Source of the DNA: Eutreptiella sp. 'Long Island Sound 2002'
Lineage: Eukaryota; Euglenozoa; Euglenophyceae; Eutreptiales; Eutreptiaceae
Assembly (NCBI GenBank): GCA_964036045.1
Contig: OZ038378.1
Coordinates: 142,514,933-142,578,932 of the forward strand
DNA length: 64,000 nucleotides
Direction: 5' to 3'
Shown: positions 1 through 10,039 of the stretch, in pieces
How positions within the stretch are numbered: position 1 is the stretch's first letter
Layout: every line of letters starts with the position of its first letter
Translations under genes and position numbers: made by a program
Notes under the pieces: generated by a model
The model's input: only the letters and a program-made list of their open reading frames with translations
Told to the model about the DNA's origin: nothing
The model's database searches: none

Positions 1-1
1 A

Positions 2-573
2 GTCTACACTGACGGCTCGTTTGCATGGGTATCAGGTGTGGGGCTAATCGGGGGCTACGGCATTTTTGCAGATGGCCTCCTCTCAGTAAGCGCACATCTA
101 CCCCCTTCCATGAGACAGACCAAGAACACCGCTGAAATTTATGCCGCCATACAAGCCCTCAAATTCTTTCCCGACGGGAAGATTGCAATCTGCACAGACT
201 CAGCTCTGGTTTTTCTCGGAGCAACAGGGAAGGCACGTGGCAGTGGGCTCTCAATAATTGGGTGGGCTCACATGGGCCCCTCAGCATAGATTTGTGGAAA
301 GCGCTCTTGGCTGAACTTGAATCGCATGTGGGAGAAGTGACTTGGGTCAAGATCCCTTCACACGTAGGCATCCTGGGGAACGAAGAGGCAGATTCCCTTG
401 CGGAAAATGGGAGGCTCTCCAGCCCCCTACTAACGAATTCATTGGCCCCCTCTGCACGAAATTTGCGGCACTCAGTCCCGCCCCGATGGAGGCCCGAAGC
501 ACCGAAGGCATCAGCACCCCCATTTATTCCAATTTCAGACCCCGATTCTGACTCTCCTTCAGAGCAAATTTGA
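2..573 (+). pseudogene. RNase H domain remnant of a retroelement, frameshifted
   Basis: This is the C-terminal RNase H domain of a retroelement polyprotein, which would degrade the RNA strand of RNA-DNA hybrids. The acidic catalytic set is visible in order: Asp in YTDGSF near the window start, Glu in TAEIYA, Asp in CTDSAL and Asp in GNEEAD. The WVKIPSHVGILGNEEAD segment is the classic C-terminal RNase H signature. The first half (from base 2) and second half (from about 240) lie in different frames, so one base has been lost or gained near 232-240. The domain is cut by the window edge at the N-terminus. The reading frame closes at 571-573, just upstream of the PAT-like element at 703. The family of origin (LINE or other) cannot be told from this piece. 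Confidence 0.75.
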
Positions 574-702
574 GATGATGTGGACGCCCCACTGTCCCCT
601 GCCGCCACGGAGCGCCATGTTTTCGATACCTCTGGGCCCAGTGATGATCGCAGTACCCCATCAACCTCAGCCCCGCCCTCTGCCACGGATGGATTCGTGA
701 AT

Positions 703-800
703 CTCCTGTTTACTGCAGGGAAACAGGGGTTTTACGCAGTTTTGTTATTGTTGTACACTGTCTCCATTTAGTTTCTTATTTAAATATTGCCTGGGGAGTC
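703..800 (+). repeat. Split direct repeat A1 (5' terminus of the element)
   Basis: These 98 bp run from CTCCTGTTTACTGCAGGG to TTGCCTGGGGAGTC. They recur at 5667-5764 with substitutions only around ACGCAG versus ACGTAT. Confidence 0.93.
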
Positions 801-895
801 AAAAGGTGCAGGCCTGAGACATCGAACAATCCTGTGATAGGCCCACCTTCCCTTCAAGCTTCTCCCCTTTTGCCTGTCGGTCGCTGCCCTTCACC

Positions 896-1942
896 ATGTC
901 GGAGTCCATCGATTTCCAGGATTATATCCTGGCGGGGGTACAGGAGTCGGTGAGGGGAGATTCCCCAGCACGTGAATGGGCTCTGGCACGTACAAAGGTA
1001 TTAAAGAGCCTTCGGGGACTGGGTGCCAGACGTACCGAGTGGATACGACAGTTCGCGGCTTTGGTTCAATTCACGGGCGATGAGGATGCGTTTATTGAAT
1101 ACATCATCGGATATGTCCTGACGGCGGGGGTGACTTTAAATGTGGAGACAGGCCTCTTTACTGCGAATGCCCAGGTGTCCCCGGGACCTCTTCATGACAC
1201 GGCTCTGCAGACGCTCTTGGAAAATCAGCAGAAAATGATCTCCGACTTGCATGCACAGGTCGCCAGCCTGACTTCTGCACCGGCCAAACAGGAAATGGCG
1301 ATACCTCCCCTGTCACTTAAAGCTCTGTACAACCTGCACGTGGCGTACAACCACCCCCAGTGGGTGGTCCGCATGATTTGGTTTCTTCGTGCCATGGTCC
1401 TACGTCTGCCGATCCCACAGCGCGAGATGAGGATGTCTGACAAGTGGGGCGACGAGCAACAGCGTGCCCTGCTGATGGAGTTCTCCGATGCCCAGAAGGC
1501 GAATGACACGGTGTGGACTGACCTGAAGCCTGACGGGGACGACGTAGCGATGGCGGGCAGATATTCCGACAAGGATCTGGGAAAGGCGAACCCTTCCGCA
1601 GGCCCCGAATTGTCTGAGGGTCTGGTCCAAATGACGGAAGCCATGTGGCTCTTGACTTACACGGCGGTGCACAAATACAAGGAAAAATACGAGTCTGATG
1701 CCACACAGTCCAAACAGGTGTCAAGTAATTCGGTGTTCACAGAGGGCCTGACGCCAGCGGGAGCGCGGATAAAGAAAATCATGGCCAAACGCTTTCGGAT
1801 CCAGGATGGAGTGGAGTTCTTTGAGGTGCACAAGAACGAGTGGGTTCGGTCATCCGACCCACCGGTGGGCCCGTGTAAAACGTGCAGAGAAAAAGGAAAG
1901 ATTGAGCGCCACTGGGTCTGGCAGTGCCCTCTCTTGGAGTGA
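896..1942 (+). CDS. Gag-like ORF1 of the PAT-like element
   Basis: The predicted protein is 348 residues and starts MSESIDFQDY. It is the first ORF inside A1, the position of gag in tyrosine-recombinase retroelements, and probably coats element RNA. The C-terminus has a Cys-X2-Cys...His-X4-Cys cluster (CKTCREKGKIERHWVWQC), a zinc-knuckle-like motif typical of nucleic-acid-binding Gag. The middle (about 105-125) is polar and could form a short helix. The ORF ends with a single TGA, and the next ORF (YR) continues in the same frame after a short gap, so the two may once have been joined or linked by readthrough. I assign gag from position and the Cys/His motif; the rest shows no recognisable domain. 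Confidence 0.72.
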   Translation: MSESIDFQDYILAGVQESVRGDSPAREWALARTKVLKSLRGLGARRTEWIRQFAALVQFTGDEDAFIEYIIGYVLTAGVTLNVETGLFTANAQVSPGPLHDTALQTLLENQQKMISDLHAQVASLTSAPAKQEMAIPPLSLKALYNLHVAYNHPQWVVRMIWFLRAMVLRLPIPQREMRMSDKWGDEQQRALLMEFSDAQKANDTVWTDLKPDGDDVAMAGRYSDKDLGKANPSAGPELSEGLVQMTEAMWLLTYTAVHKYKEKYESDATQSKQVSSNSVFTEGLTPAGARIKKIMAKRFRIQDGVEFFEVHKNEWVRSSDPPVGPCKTCREKGKIERHWVWQCPLLE

Positions 1943-1960
1943 AAAGATGCCCCCCCGCTG

Positions 1961-3238
1961 GTGGGGGGGTTTGAACCAGAATGGGCTCCCCGTGCCCCTG
2001 CCACGCCAGCCCCCGGCTCGTCGTCATCACAGATGGCTTCCGAAGACACCATCCACTGGCCCTCGATCTTGGACGCATGGAAAGCCTTGGGGTATTGCGA
2101 CCCGCACGACTGCGTCTCCGCGGCAATTCTATCCACGTGGAAAGGAGGTACGCGAGACGCGTATGCATCCCATCTCCGACGTCTGGCACAAATCGGTGGT
2201 CGAACAGCCTGGAATGACGCGCAGCGGGTGGTCGAATTGGCACTCTTCCAAATGTTCAAGATGGGCTTCCGAAAGGCCACTCTCCGTGGCTGCGTCTCCG
2301 CGGTCAAAGCATGCGTGGTACTGGGGTGGCTACCGGAGCTCAATTGGACCCGCCTATGGAGGATCACAAAAGCGCCAGTGGATTCCGAAGTCCACAGACC
2401 GTACGGTGGTCCTGACGTCCTCCAGATCATCGCTGAAGCCTGCACATCGGTGGAAGAATGGATCACGTATGCTGGATGTGTCCAGTCGGTCTCCTCCCTA
2501 TCCAGGGTGGGTGAAGTATCCTCGGCGCGAAGGAATGGAGCGGGAAAGTCATACTTCTCGTTCTGGGGCCTCAAACGGGGGGAGCGCTGGGTCACACGCC
2601 AGCTGGGCCCCTATGCTGCAGTCTGGGCACGTTGGCTGCGTCGTATCCGACCAGGTCGCGGCATCCTCTTATTCTCCGCGGCGCAGTTGGAGGAAAACAT
2701 GGAGAAGCTACTCAAAGGTTCGATACGAGCGGAGGCACGCTGGCATGCATGGAGGCGCGCGGGGGCCACGTACCTACGCGCCTTCGGTCTGCCCTGGCGC
2801 TTCCTTTGCTGGTGGGGGCGTTGGGCCAGTGTTAAAATGGCCCATTACTACGCTACCCCGCCTGATGAGTTCGACATGGTCGATGAAGCGCGATTGCCTT
2901 GGCCAACAGACACGGGTTTCACCTGGAAGCGTACCCACTTGGCCCTCCTGTGGCCAAAGTCTCTCCGGGACCTGTTCGACGAAAAGCCGACCATCAAGAA
3001 GCCCTCCTCGGAGTCCAGAAAGAGCGCCAGAGATTCCTCAAGGCAGGTCGTGGATTCGGACTCGGAGGGAGATGCAGCCTATCCTCCGCAACAAGGCCGC
3101 TCTCGGTGTGAGCCCATCATCGTGGGTGAGGCCCCACCTGCCACTGCCAAGCGCCGCAAAGCCCAGGGGTCCTCCTCCAACGGTCGGTCCTCGGGAAATC
3201 GGGTACAGCCAAGAACCTCTTCAGCGTCCACGGCCTGA
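1961..3238 (+). CDS. Tyrosine recombinase of the PAT-like element
   Basis: The protein is 425 residues. Residues about 50-300 form the tyrosine recombinase. The catalytic pattern is visible: Arg182 in SLSRVGEV, His262-X2-Arg265 in RWHAWRRAG, and the nucleophile Tyr296 or Tyr297 in VKMAHYYATP, preceded by WWGRWAS as in other DIRS-order recombinases. The enzyme would integrate a circular DNA copy by site-specific recombination, in keeping with the split direct repeats and no target duplication. The C-terminal 110 residues are Ser/Lys-rich and probably disordered, with KRRK near residue 395 as a possible nuclear signal. Its frame is intact although the downstream RT is broken, so this is the best preserved ORF of the copy. 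The first Met (1961) is used; Met25 is an alternative start. Confidence 0.88.
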   Translation: MGGFEPEWAPRAPATPAPGSSSSQMASEDTIHWPSILDAWKALGYCDPHDCVSAAILSTWKGGTRDAYASHLRRLAQIGGRTAWNDAQRVVELALFQMFKMGFRKATLRGCVSAVKACVVLGWLPELNWTRLWRITKAPVDSEVHRPYGGPDVLQIIAEACTSVEEWITYAGCVQSVSSLSRVGEVSSARRNGAGKSYFSFWGLKRGERWVTRQLGPYAAVWARWLRRIRPGRGILLFSAAQLEENMEKLLKGSIRAEARWHAWRRAGATYLRAFGLPWRFLCWWGRWASVKMAHYYATPPDEFDMVDEARLPWPTDTGFTWKRTHLALLWPKSLRDLFDEKPTIKKPSSESRKSARDSSRQVVDSDSEGDAAYPPQQGRSRCEPIIVGEAPPATAKRRKAQGSSSNGRSSGNRVQPRTSSASTA

Positions 3239-3473
3239 ACGACGACAACGGCCAAGGCCCCAGTCACCGCCCCTCCTGAGCCGCCTTCCACAGCCACATC
3301 TTCCGGTGGTGATGGGGTGCAGGCATGCGCCACAACAACGGATCGTGACAAGTCCATTGACAGCGGTCAAGCCGCCTCAAAGTTCGCAGGCAGGGTGCGG
3401 TCCTCGGTCACAGGGGCCCGGAGATCAGTGCAGCCAGTCCGACTCAACCCCAAGGAGATGGCCCTCAAAGTCA

Positions 3474-4872
3474 GACGTGCTGCGGGTGGCACCGCTGGAC
3501 TTCTCCTGCCCTCGGTTGCAGGCGGTGGAGCGGTTGCTCGACTCTCCAAGGGGTCTGGGCTGGATAAATAATACCCTGGAGGGGCTTCGGTTACCTGACT
3601 CTTTGAGACCGTTGGTGAGGGGTCGGATTCGGTTGCTCCTTATGCGAGGAGCCCGTGTGGCCTTTGATATCTCTATGTCCTCTTTTGACGAGAGGGTCCT
3701 GCGGGCTTTGGATGCCCTTACCCCTGAAGTCTGGATTTGCATCTTCAAAGATACTACTTCCCCTATCACTCTGCTTATTGGTTTGGACAGGAGCGTCCTG
3801 GACAGGGGAATAGGCCAGATTGGTTCCATCAGCATACCCCCCTTTATTTGGAATTTTTTGGCCCCAGAGGATTTTGAATCCGTTGCTTCGCGGGATCTGG
3901 GTAGCATGCGTAGTATGTCGGAAGAGGGCCTGGTGATGGCTAGAGCATTGGTGCGCGACGGTGTGCTTAGCGAGTGGGGGGGGGGGGGGGGCGAATGGGT
4001 ACATGTTCCCGGTCCCGAAAAACTCCACAAAGGCGTCCATGATTGTGCACTTGGTGAAGTTTAATAAGGCTCACGAACATAAACCGGCGAGCTTTGGGCT
4101 CCCTTCAGTGGAGGATCTGGCTCTTATGGTGCAGGTTCACAGCTTGCAGTTGCCACGTTTGGCTTTGGGTGATGCAGATTATTTGCGCTTTTTGTCCGAC
4201 CCTTTTTTGCAATCCCTGGAGCACTTGCGTGTCGAGTCAGAGCCAGGTGCGCCCCTGGTTGCTTGCCATGTGGACCTGACGAACGCATTTTGGTCCCTAC
4301 GGCTCCCCGACCACCTCCGGGGCGCCTTCCGGGTCTGCATTGATGGAAAGGTTTATGGATTTAATTGCCTGCCGTTTGGTTGGCAATACTCCCCCATTGT
4401 CTGCCAGACTGTTTTGGGGTATATCCTGGCGTCCCTGGGTTTTTCGAATGTTTTGGTTTTGCATTACCTCGACGATTTTTTAATTGTAGGTTATGGCAAG
4501 AATAGGGTGCGAACGGCCGCTGCCTCTTTGTGCGAGGCCTTGAGGAAGTCAGGGGCTATAATCAGTGTCAAGAGTGTTTTGGAGCCGGTCACCAGGATCC
4601 TGTGGTTGGGGAAGGACCTGAATTTTGATCCCTTACACTCGTCGATCCACACAACACCACAGGGTTGGGCCTCTCTGGTTGGGGTTTGGTTGAGGACGGC
4701 TCTACAGCCTCTTACCCGCAAGCGTGCTCGTAAGATTTTGGGTCGTTTTACCTGGGCAGTGCGCCTTGCCGTTGGTGGAATGCCCTTCCTCTCCGGCTGG
4801 TGGAATTTCTGTCAATGGGGCCCCAATTGGCTGCAGAATTGCATTGCCCCATGCGCCTCCTGCTTAGCCTGA
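3474..4872 (+). pseudogene. Reverse transcriptase of the PAT-like element, frameshifted at a G16 tract
   Basis: The RT is read in two frames. From about 3474 to the G run at 3976-3991, one frame carries a plausible N-terminal region (LDSPRGLGWINNTLEGL onward). After the run the protein resumes in the next frame as YMFPVPKNS and continues to 4872. The catalytic palm is clear: ACHVDLTNAFWSLRL (first Asp), LPFGWQYSP, and the YLDD box in HYLDDFLIVG at about 4465-4476. RT copies the element RNA after transcription. One G more or less in the tract would join the two halves, so this may be true decay, homopolymer-length polymorphism or an assembly error. The frame closes at 4872 while RNase H continues in another frame. 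Confidence 0.85.
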
Positions 4873-5474
4873 CACATGTTTTGGTTCTGGCGTTGGAGGG
4901 TTGGCGTCCACCACCACTGATTCCCTTTGTCCTCGCCAGGCGGGGCACCATTTATGTTGATGCCGCCTTTGACAAGGACAGATATAAAGTAGGCGTTTGG
5001 AGTTCGTCCCTGGGGGGCAGGGTTTTTCACTGCAGCAATTGGGTGCGCACTCAGCAAGAGGCTGAGCTGGAGGCCATGATCCGAGGGGTGCGCATTTGAA
5101 AGATTGGCTTGCCTGCGTTCTGCCTTGTGGGAGATAACTGGGCGGCCCTGGAACAGGTGGCGTCGTTCCGAGCCCGATCTGGTCTCAAGCGTCAGAACCG
5201 ACACCTGCGTCGTCTTTTCTACGTCTGGCGTCGTCTGCAGTCATCTGTCTATCTGTCGTGGGCGCCGGGCGACCTAAACCCGGCTGATTGCTTCTCTAGA
5301 ATAGACAGTGATTGGAAAGGCGACTTCAGGGCCGCACACCAGTGTGCCCTTGACAGACTGACGGCCCTACAGTCGTATGCAGGTCTGCCGGCCCCAGTTT
5401 GGATATTGGGCTTCCCCAAGGGTCGGTCTGGGGCTTTTCGGAACCTACAAGGCAGTGCTGTGGGGGCGGCCTGA
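4800..5474 (+). pseudogene. RNase H of the PAT-like element with internal stop
   Basis: This continues the RT polyprotein in a different frame, so there is a frameshift between about 4790 and 4870. RNase H acidic residues are present: Asp in GTIYVDAAFD, Glu in QQEAELEAM, Asp in CLVGDNWAALE, and a final Asp in PGDLNPADCFSR. A TGA at 5097-5099 interrupts the domain between GVRI and KIGLPAFC, and the same frame stays open on both sides. The downstream part with LSWAPGDLNPAD is characteristic of DIRS-order and Ty3-like RNase H. AATAAA at about 5603 may be the element's polyadenylation signal. The copy is therefore unlikely to be autonomous unless the stop and shifts are sequencing artefacts. Confidence 0.82.
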
Positions 5475-5619
5475 CTGGCCATGCAGGCAGGATGTTGGAG
5501 GTCGTGATGCCCCTGGCGCCGTGGCCGGTTGGCTGCAGAGCGGCCGGGGGCTCCGCCTGACCTGCCATGCATCCCAGGCGATTGATTTTTGCGTCACGCG
5601 CGAATAAAGAAACCAGGGT

Positions 5620-5665
5620 ACAGAACAACATGCCATTCGAATTGTTGCCTTGTTTTATGTGTGAA
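5620..5665 (+). repeat. Split direct repeat B1
   Basis: These 46 bp begin ACAGAACAACATGCC and end TGTGTGAA. They are identical to 5871-5916 and abut A2 directly. Confidence 0.92.
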
Positions 5666-5666
5666 A

Positions 5667-5764
5667 CTCCTGTTTACTGCAGGGAAACAGGGGTTTTACG
5701 TATTTTTGTTATTGTTGTACACTGTCTCCATTTAGTTTCTTATTTAAATATTGCCTGGGGAGTC
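5667..5764 (+). repeat. Split direct repeat A2
   Basis: This is a 98-bp copy of A1 (703-800), placed directly after B1. Confidence 0.93.
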
Positions 5765-5870
5765 CCGCCCTCCCGCCCAGTCACGACATGTAGGGCGCCC
5801 GCCCTCCCACCCAAGGGATGGGGTTTCTATGGTTCCATGAGCCTTTGTTGTGAACCTACAGAGGGTACAG

Positions 5871-5916
5871 ACAGAACAACATGCCATTCGAATTGTTGCC
5901 TTGTTTTATGTGTGAA
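5871..5916 (+). repeat. Split direct repeat B2 (3' terminus of the element)
   Basis: This is an exact 46-bp copy of B1, about 106 bp beyond A2. The repeat ends at GTGTGAA; the host flank resumes with TCCAATGC. Confidence 0.92.
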
Positions 5917-6760
5917 TCCAATGCACGACACTCCACCATGCTGTACAGCATGCAGGCAGATACCCCGTCTACTGACCACACGGCTGGGCTCATGAGGCAT
6001 GGACGGGCTTCCCGTGAGCAAATGTAAAGGACGGTGGGAGGAGCCTCTTGTCATACAGGGCAGCAGCTCTCCTGATACCCGCACGACTTGCCCCTTGGGT
6101 GAATCTGAGTGATGGAATGGGCAGAAGCCCCATGGACTATTGCTCCTTAATATGATTTCCTTCCTTCAGCCCCGCCCTCTGCAGTGGCACGGTCGCTCCG
6201 GGGAACTCCGGGATTCTTTCCGCTGGAAACAAGTCCAGCAACGCAGCTGCTCAATTGGATCTGCAGCTTCTTCATACCCCATGTGGCAACACGGTGCATG
6301 AGGAGGTGAGCACCCCATCTAGTCACGCATGACCATCATCACGGTGCATGACCATCTAGTCACGCAGCCAGTCACGCCCGGCGCATACTAAATTGTGACT
6401 CTGACGCAAGCCCGATCTCCGCAGGACAATCATCTGTTTCTTCAGCTAGCTGTGCTAGCACAGACGTATCTGCACCCAGGAAACACAGGCGCATCCTGCA
6501 CACATGATGGCCATCTCTAATCTTTTTGGTGTATATACCACGGATCCAACACAGCACACAACACACAAAGTAGGAGACCCACCGCACTGAGAGCCGAAGG
6601 AGTGCTTGATTACGGACACAGTGGGTTGCAGGACAGACTGTACAGCAGCATGCAGGCAACACGTCGTTGCCGCCTGTTTCATTATCATGACCGCTCAGTC
6701 TCGTGAAATTGTAGATATGTAATCGATTAGTAATGCGTGATTGCGTAGCGTTTCATTCTG
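5917..6760. other. No gene seen; host flank 3' of the PAT-like element
   Basis: This stretch holds short repeats only. ACTGTACAGC-type stretches with GCATGCAGGC recur at about 5941 and 6638, and TAGTCACGCA words cluster at 6310-6380. TCAGCCCCGCCCTCTGC at 6166-6182 also occurs just left of the element (667-683), which hints that both flanks belong to one older repeat. Confidence 0.5.
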
Positions 6761-6929
6761 ATTGTTCATAGCATATCCTTTGGACCACGAACACTGTCGC
6801 AGTGTGAATGATGATTGCGCCCTCCTCCGCTCCAATGTGTCCCTGCTGAACCCCCCCCCCAAAAAACAAGGGAGGATGGGACGGCTGCCCCCACCTTCCC
6901 AGTCCCGCTCCGCTGTTGCACAGTGCCCC

Positions 6930-7943
6930 ATGAGCAAGCGCCAGCGCGTTGCCACAAACCGGGAACCGGCGCAGCGACCGCCCCCCGACGCCGACGACCT
7001 GGTCCAGGTCGTCGTCCAGCACCAGGAGGAGCGGTTCGCCGTCTCCCTCCCGCCCCGCGGGGCCACCGTCGCCACCCTCAAGGCCGCGGTCCGCGCGCTC
7101 AAGGGCTTCGCCGAGGACCAGCAGCGCCTGATCTTCGGCGGGCGGCAGCTGCAGGACCCCGACGTGCTCGCCGCGTGCGGCATCGGGCCCGGGGTGACCG
7201 TGATATTGGCGATGCGCATGCCGCCGGCCGACGCGGACGGCGCGGACGGTGCGGACCTGGTCCTCCGCGTGCAGACGTTGACGGGCCGGACGCTGCACGT
7301 GCGGGTCCGCGGGGCCGACACCGTCATGTGCCTCAAGGCGCTCGTCCGGGAGCGCGCGGGCGTCCCCGAAGACCAGCAGGTGCTCATCTACCGCGGCCAG
7401 ACCCTGCAGCCCGGGGGCCGGAGCATCGCGGACTGCGGCCTCCAGCCCGACGGCGTCGTCCACCTCATCGTCCGGGACAGCTGGCGGCCGGCGGGGGACG
7501 CCCGCATCAGTGTGTTCGTCAAGACCCTGACCGGGCGGACCGTGGCGGTGCAGGTGCGGGGGTCGGACCGCATCAGCGCCCTCAAGTCGCTGATCCGGGA
7601 CAAGGAGGGGTGTCCGGAGGACCAGCAACGCCTGGTGTTCGCCGGCCAACAGCTGGAGGATGACCGCTCCGTCGACGACCACCGCTTGATGGAGCACAGC
7701 ACTGTGCACATGGTGCTGCGCCTGCGGGGCTACGGCGCCCCGGCGGTGTACTTCCAGCTGTCTGCACTGGAGCGCCAGGAGCGCGGCGGGTTTCGGATGC
7801 AGGTTTGCTCCATCCCCGATCCCTCCCTCCATCCGCCTCCCCCCCTCCCCCCTCCCCCCTCCGCCCCCCCCCCCCCCCCCCTCCGTGTCCCTCCATGCCT
7901 CCCTCCGTCCCTTCCTCCCCCCCTTCCTCCGACCACCCGGTGA
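6930..7943 (+). CDS. Protein with three tandem divergent ubiquitin-like domains
   Basis: From Met at 6930 ([10 protein letters not shown]) the protein is 337 residues with three ubiquitin folds at about 24-95, 107-180 and 190-265. Each keeps the PEDQQ/AEDQQ turn and the L-I/V-F/Y-x-G core. The third is closest to ubiquitin ([31 protein letters not shown]). However, the Lys48 and Lys63 positions are Gln and Met, and the end reads LRLRGYGA instead of a free di-glycine. It therefore cannot be a normal polyubiquitin precursor and may act as a docking or shuttle protein. The frame is open back to 6762, but that leader looks untranslated. The Pro-rich tail after about 285 comes from a C-rich tract; an AG|GT after GGFRMQ (about 7802) could be a donor, so the true C-terminus is uncertain. 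Confidence 0.8.
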   Translation: MSKRQRVATNREPAQRPPPDADDLVQVVVQHQEERFAVSLPPRGATVATLKAAVRALKGFAEDQQRLIFGGRQLQDPDVLAACGIGPGVTVILAMRMPPADADGADGADLVLRVQTLTGRTLHVRVRGADTVMCLKALVRERAGVPEDQQVLIYRGQTLQPGGRSIADCGLQPDGVVHLIVRDSWRPAGDARISVFVKTLTGRTVAVQVRGSDRISALKSLIRDKEGCPEDQQRLVFAGQQLEDDRSVDDHRLMEHSTVHMVLRLRGYGAPAVYFQLSALERQERGGFRMQVCSIPDPSLHPPPPLPPPPSAPPPPPLRVPPCLPPSLPPPLPPTTR

Positions 7944-8099
7944 TTGACGACCCTCGCGGCCTGATCGTCGCATGCGGGCACAAACAAGCGCTGAGGATAC
8001 CCCTTCCCCCCAGTCTTGTCCACAGTACGGCTTTTCCAAGGCACGGTCGGCGTATGGACCGTAGGCGTACGGTGTTGGGTTAATTGTAAGTTTGATTCG

Positions 8100-10030
8100 G
8101 CACCAACTGTGATGCACGGAGATGTAGTGTTAGGGCATGATTTGTGTGGGGGCACTGCACAGTAAATGATTTGCCATTAGCACTTGGAGGGCGTGGCTTA
8201 TGACCATTTGCCATTAGCGGGAGGGGGGGGGGTTATGACCATTCTGTGCACCAGATCCACAATGCAAACGGGTATTCCACCTCCTGTGCTCTCTTTCCCA
8301 GCGTGCGTGTCAAATACGGTCTTGTCTCACAGTGCAACAGGCCGCTGGCGCTGCCTTCCGCCCGCCCCAGTACCACCGCCACCCCTCCTGCCACTCCGCC
8401 CGCTGCCCCCCTGCCCGCCGCCCGCCCCCGCACAATTTGGCGCGTTGAGGGGAACATGCGCATCGTGCGCACACATTTGAATCCCTTTTTGCCGTTTGTT
8501 GAGAGTTTCAACAATGGCAGGGCCGCAGTGGCCTAAGGGGTTGGCATACAAAACGGAGACCCCCCCCCCCCCACATACACTTCCTGACCAAAGCAATTGT
8601 GGTTAAAGCTGCCCGTCCCCCTGGCCAAATTCCTGGAGGGCTGTCGACCAAGGAGACGGAGGAAACATGGCCCGGCACGCCACATGAAGCGAGGCCTCAG
8701 ATGATACCCAATGCTGCGACGCAAACGGCTCGCAGTGTTTCGGCTTCAATCCACCACGCCACGGGGTTGCTCCTTTCCATTAGAGGCCGTCGTTTTTGAG
8801 AAGTTTGGCTTGCAGTTTGACATTTGTTCGTCACTCAATTGATGTGCTCCTCTTTTGCGTCCTCCTTTGTCCTCTGCGGACGTAGAATCCTTCTCTGTAT
8901 TTTGCCCGAACCAACACGTCGTTAAGCTACTTGCTGTTTGAGCCGAGGGGATAAGAACCCACCCATGGTCTTAGCATGATGTAAACACTTAATGATCTAA
9001 GCGGGTGATGGCGGAGGGGGCAGGCATGGGCACGTTGGAAGGAGAGTGGGGCTTGAGTGGGGTGCCAGGAACGGTGCAGAAGGGGGTTGGATGGCATTTG
9101 CAAAACCGGTTACTGTCGGGTACAAAGCCGTTGTTTTTTTTTTTTGGAGGTTTGCACTCGAAGAAGGGGCTCGGCCCTTGGGGGGTTTGTGGGAGAGTGG
9201 TGTTTAGCAGCAGTAACCACAGGCAGAGGAATGATAAAGAATGTCACCAACCTCACATGCATGCAAAAATGATGTGCATCACACATCGCACCATGCGCAC
9301 GTTTCCCTCCTTGGTGCCCCGCCCATGCCCAGAGTAGCAAACTAGGAAAGTGACCGGGCATATGGCACTGACCTAAACTCGGGTTCGGTGGGCAAGAGGA
9401 CTAGTGGCACTGGCTTCGCATTTGCAAAGTGTACAAATGCAGGGACCAACATTCGTGGCCTCTCATACCGAGTCCCAGTTCACCTCGGTGGCGGATGGGA
9501 ACAAGCATACCTATAACCCGTGTTCTCCTCCCTCCTCCAAGGGACGCCAAGTGTGCGCCCAAGCAGCAAAATGATCCGCCTCCACTATGGGGCTTAAATG
9601 ATGGTATTGCCTCGTCTCCTAGACAAAGCCTCCGTAAAAAGACTGGTATCGGTTGCATGATCCGGAGGCCTTCCCATGGCTCTTCCACAAGATTTCCTGA
9701 TGGGAGCAATGCTCCAAATAGGACACATTTCTGAGCAGTTTCGAGCAGCTGCGCATGGTTTCACTGACCTGCACATTGCCCCCGCCCTCGCCTCTGATCT
9801 GTTAGATATTGTGGCCGGGGCCATCGCCATCCTTCGCTTGCCGCGGTGGCATGTTCACAGATCTAGGACCCCGACAGCCTTTTAGGTGTCTATGGGCCTT
9901 GCCAGATTGCCCCCTGTTGGAGGCTTGGAGACGGGGGCAGTCCCTAAGTACTTATCACTTTGTTGGGCCCTAGGCCTTCGGAGGCTAGGGATAGAACCTT
10001 CTCCCTCTGTCCCTTTTGCCTACCTTGTCC
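8100..10030. other. Intergenic, no convincing gene
   Basis: This region contains only simple features: a short tandem around ATTTGCCATTAGC (8168 and 8207), G and C homopolymers, and a T run at 9133-9144. The frame at 9676-9885 encodes a short hydrophobic peptide (MALPQDFLMGAMLQIG...) that I do not recognise and would not call a gene. Confidence 0.5.
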
Positions 10031-10039
10031 TCCCTCCCA

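Larger units (their letters stand above)
703..5916 (+). mobile_element. PAT/VIPER-like tyrosine-recombinase retrotransposon with split direct repeats
   Basis: This is a full-length but decayed element of the DIRS order. The 5' end is a 98-bp repeat A1 (703-800). The 3' end carries B1 (5620-5665), A2 (5667-5764) and B2 (5871-5916). A1 and A2 differ at two or three bases, and B1 and B2 are identical over 46 bp. This A1...B1-A2-B2 pattern is the split direct repeat of PAT, Ngaro and VIPER elements, which integrate through a circular intermediate without a target duplication. Between the repeats lie gag (896), tyrosine recombinase (1961), reverse transcriptase (about 3474) and RNase H (4800). The order gag-YR-RT-RH differs from DIRS1, where the recombinase is last, and resembles trypanosomatid VIPER. 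GTGAA sits at the A1 5' flank, at the B1-A2 junction and at the B2 end, and is a plausible crossover core. Confidence 0.88.

Noticed and set aside
8519-8560. tRNA-like A box (AGTGGCCTAAGGGGTTGGC)
   Set aside because: No B box or acceptor stem follows within tRNA distance.
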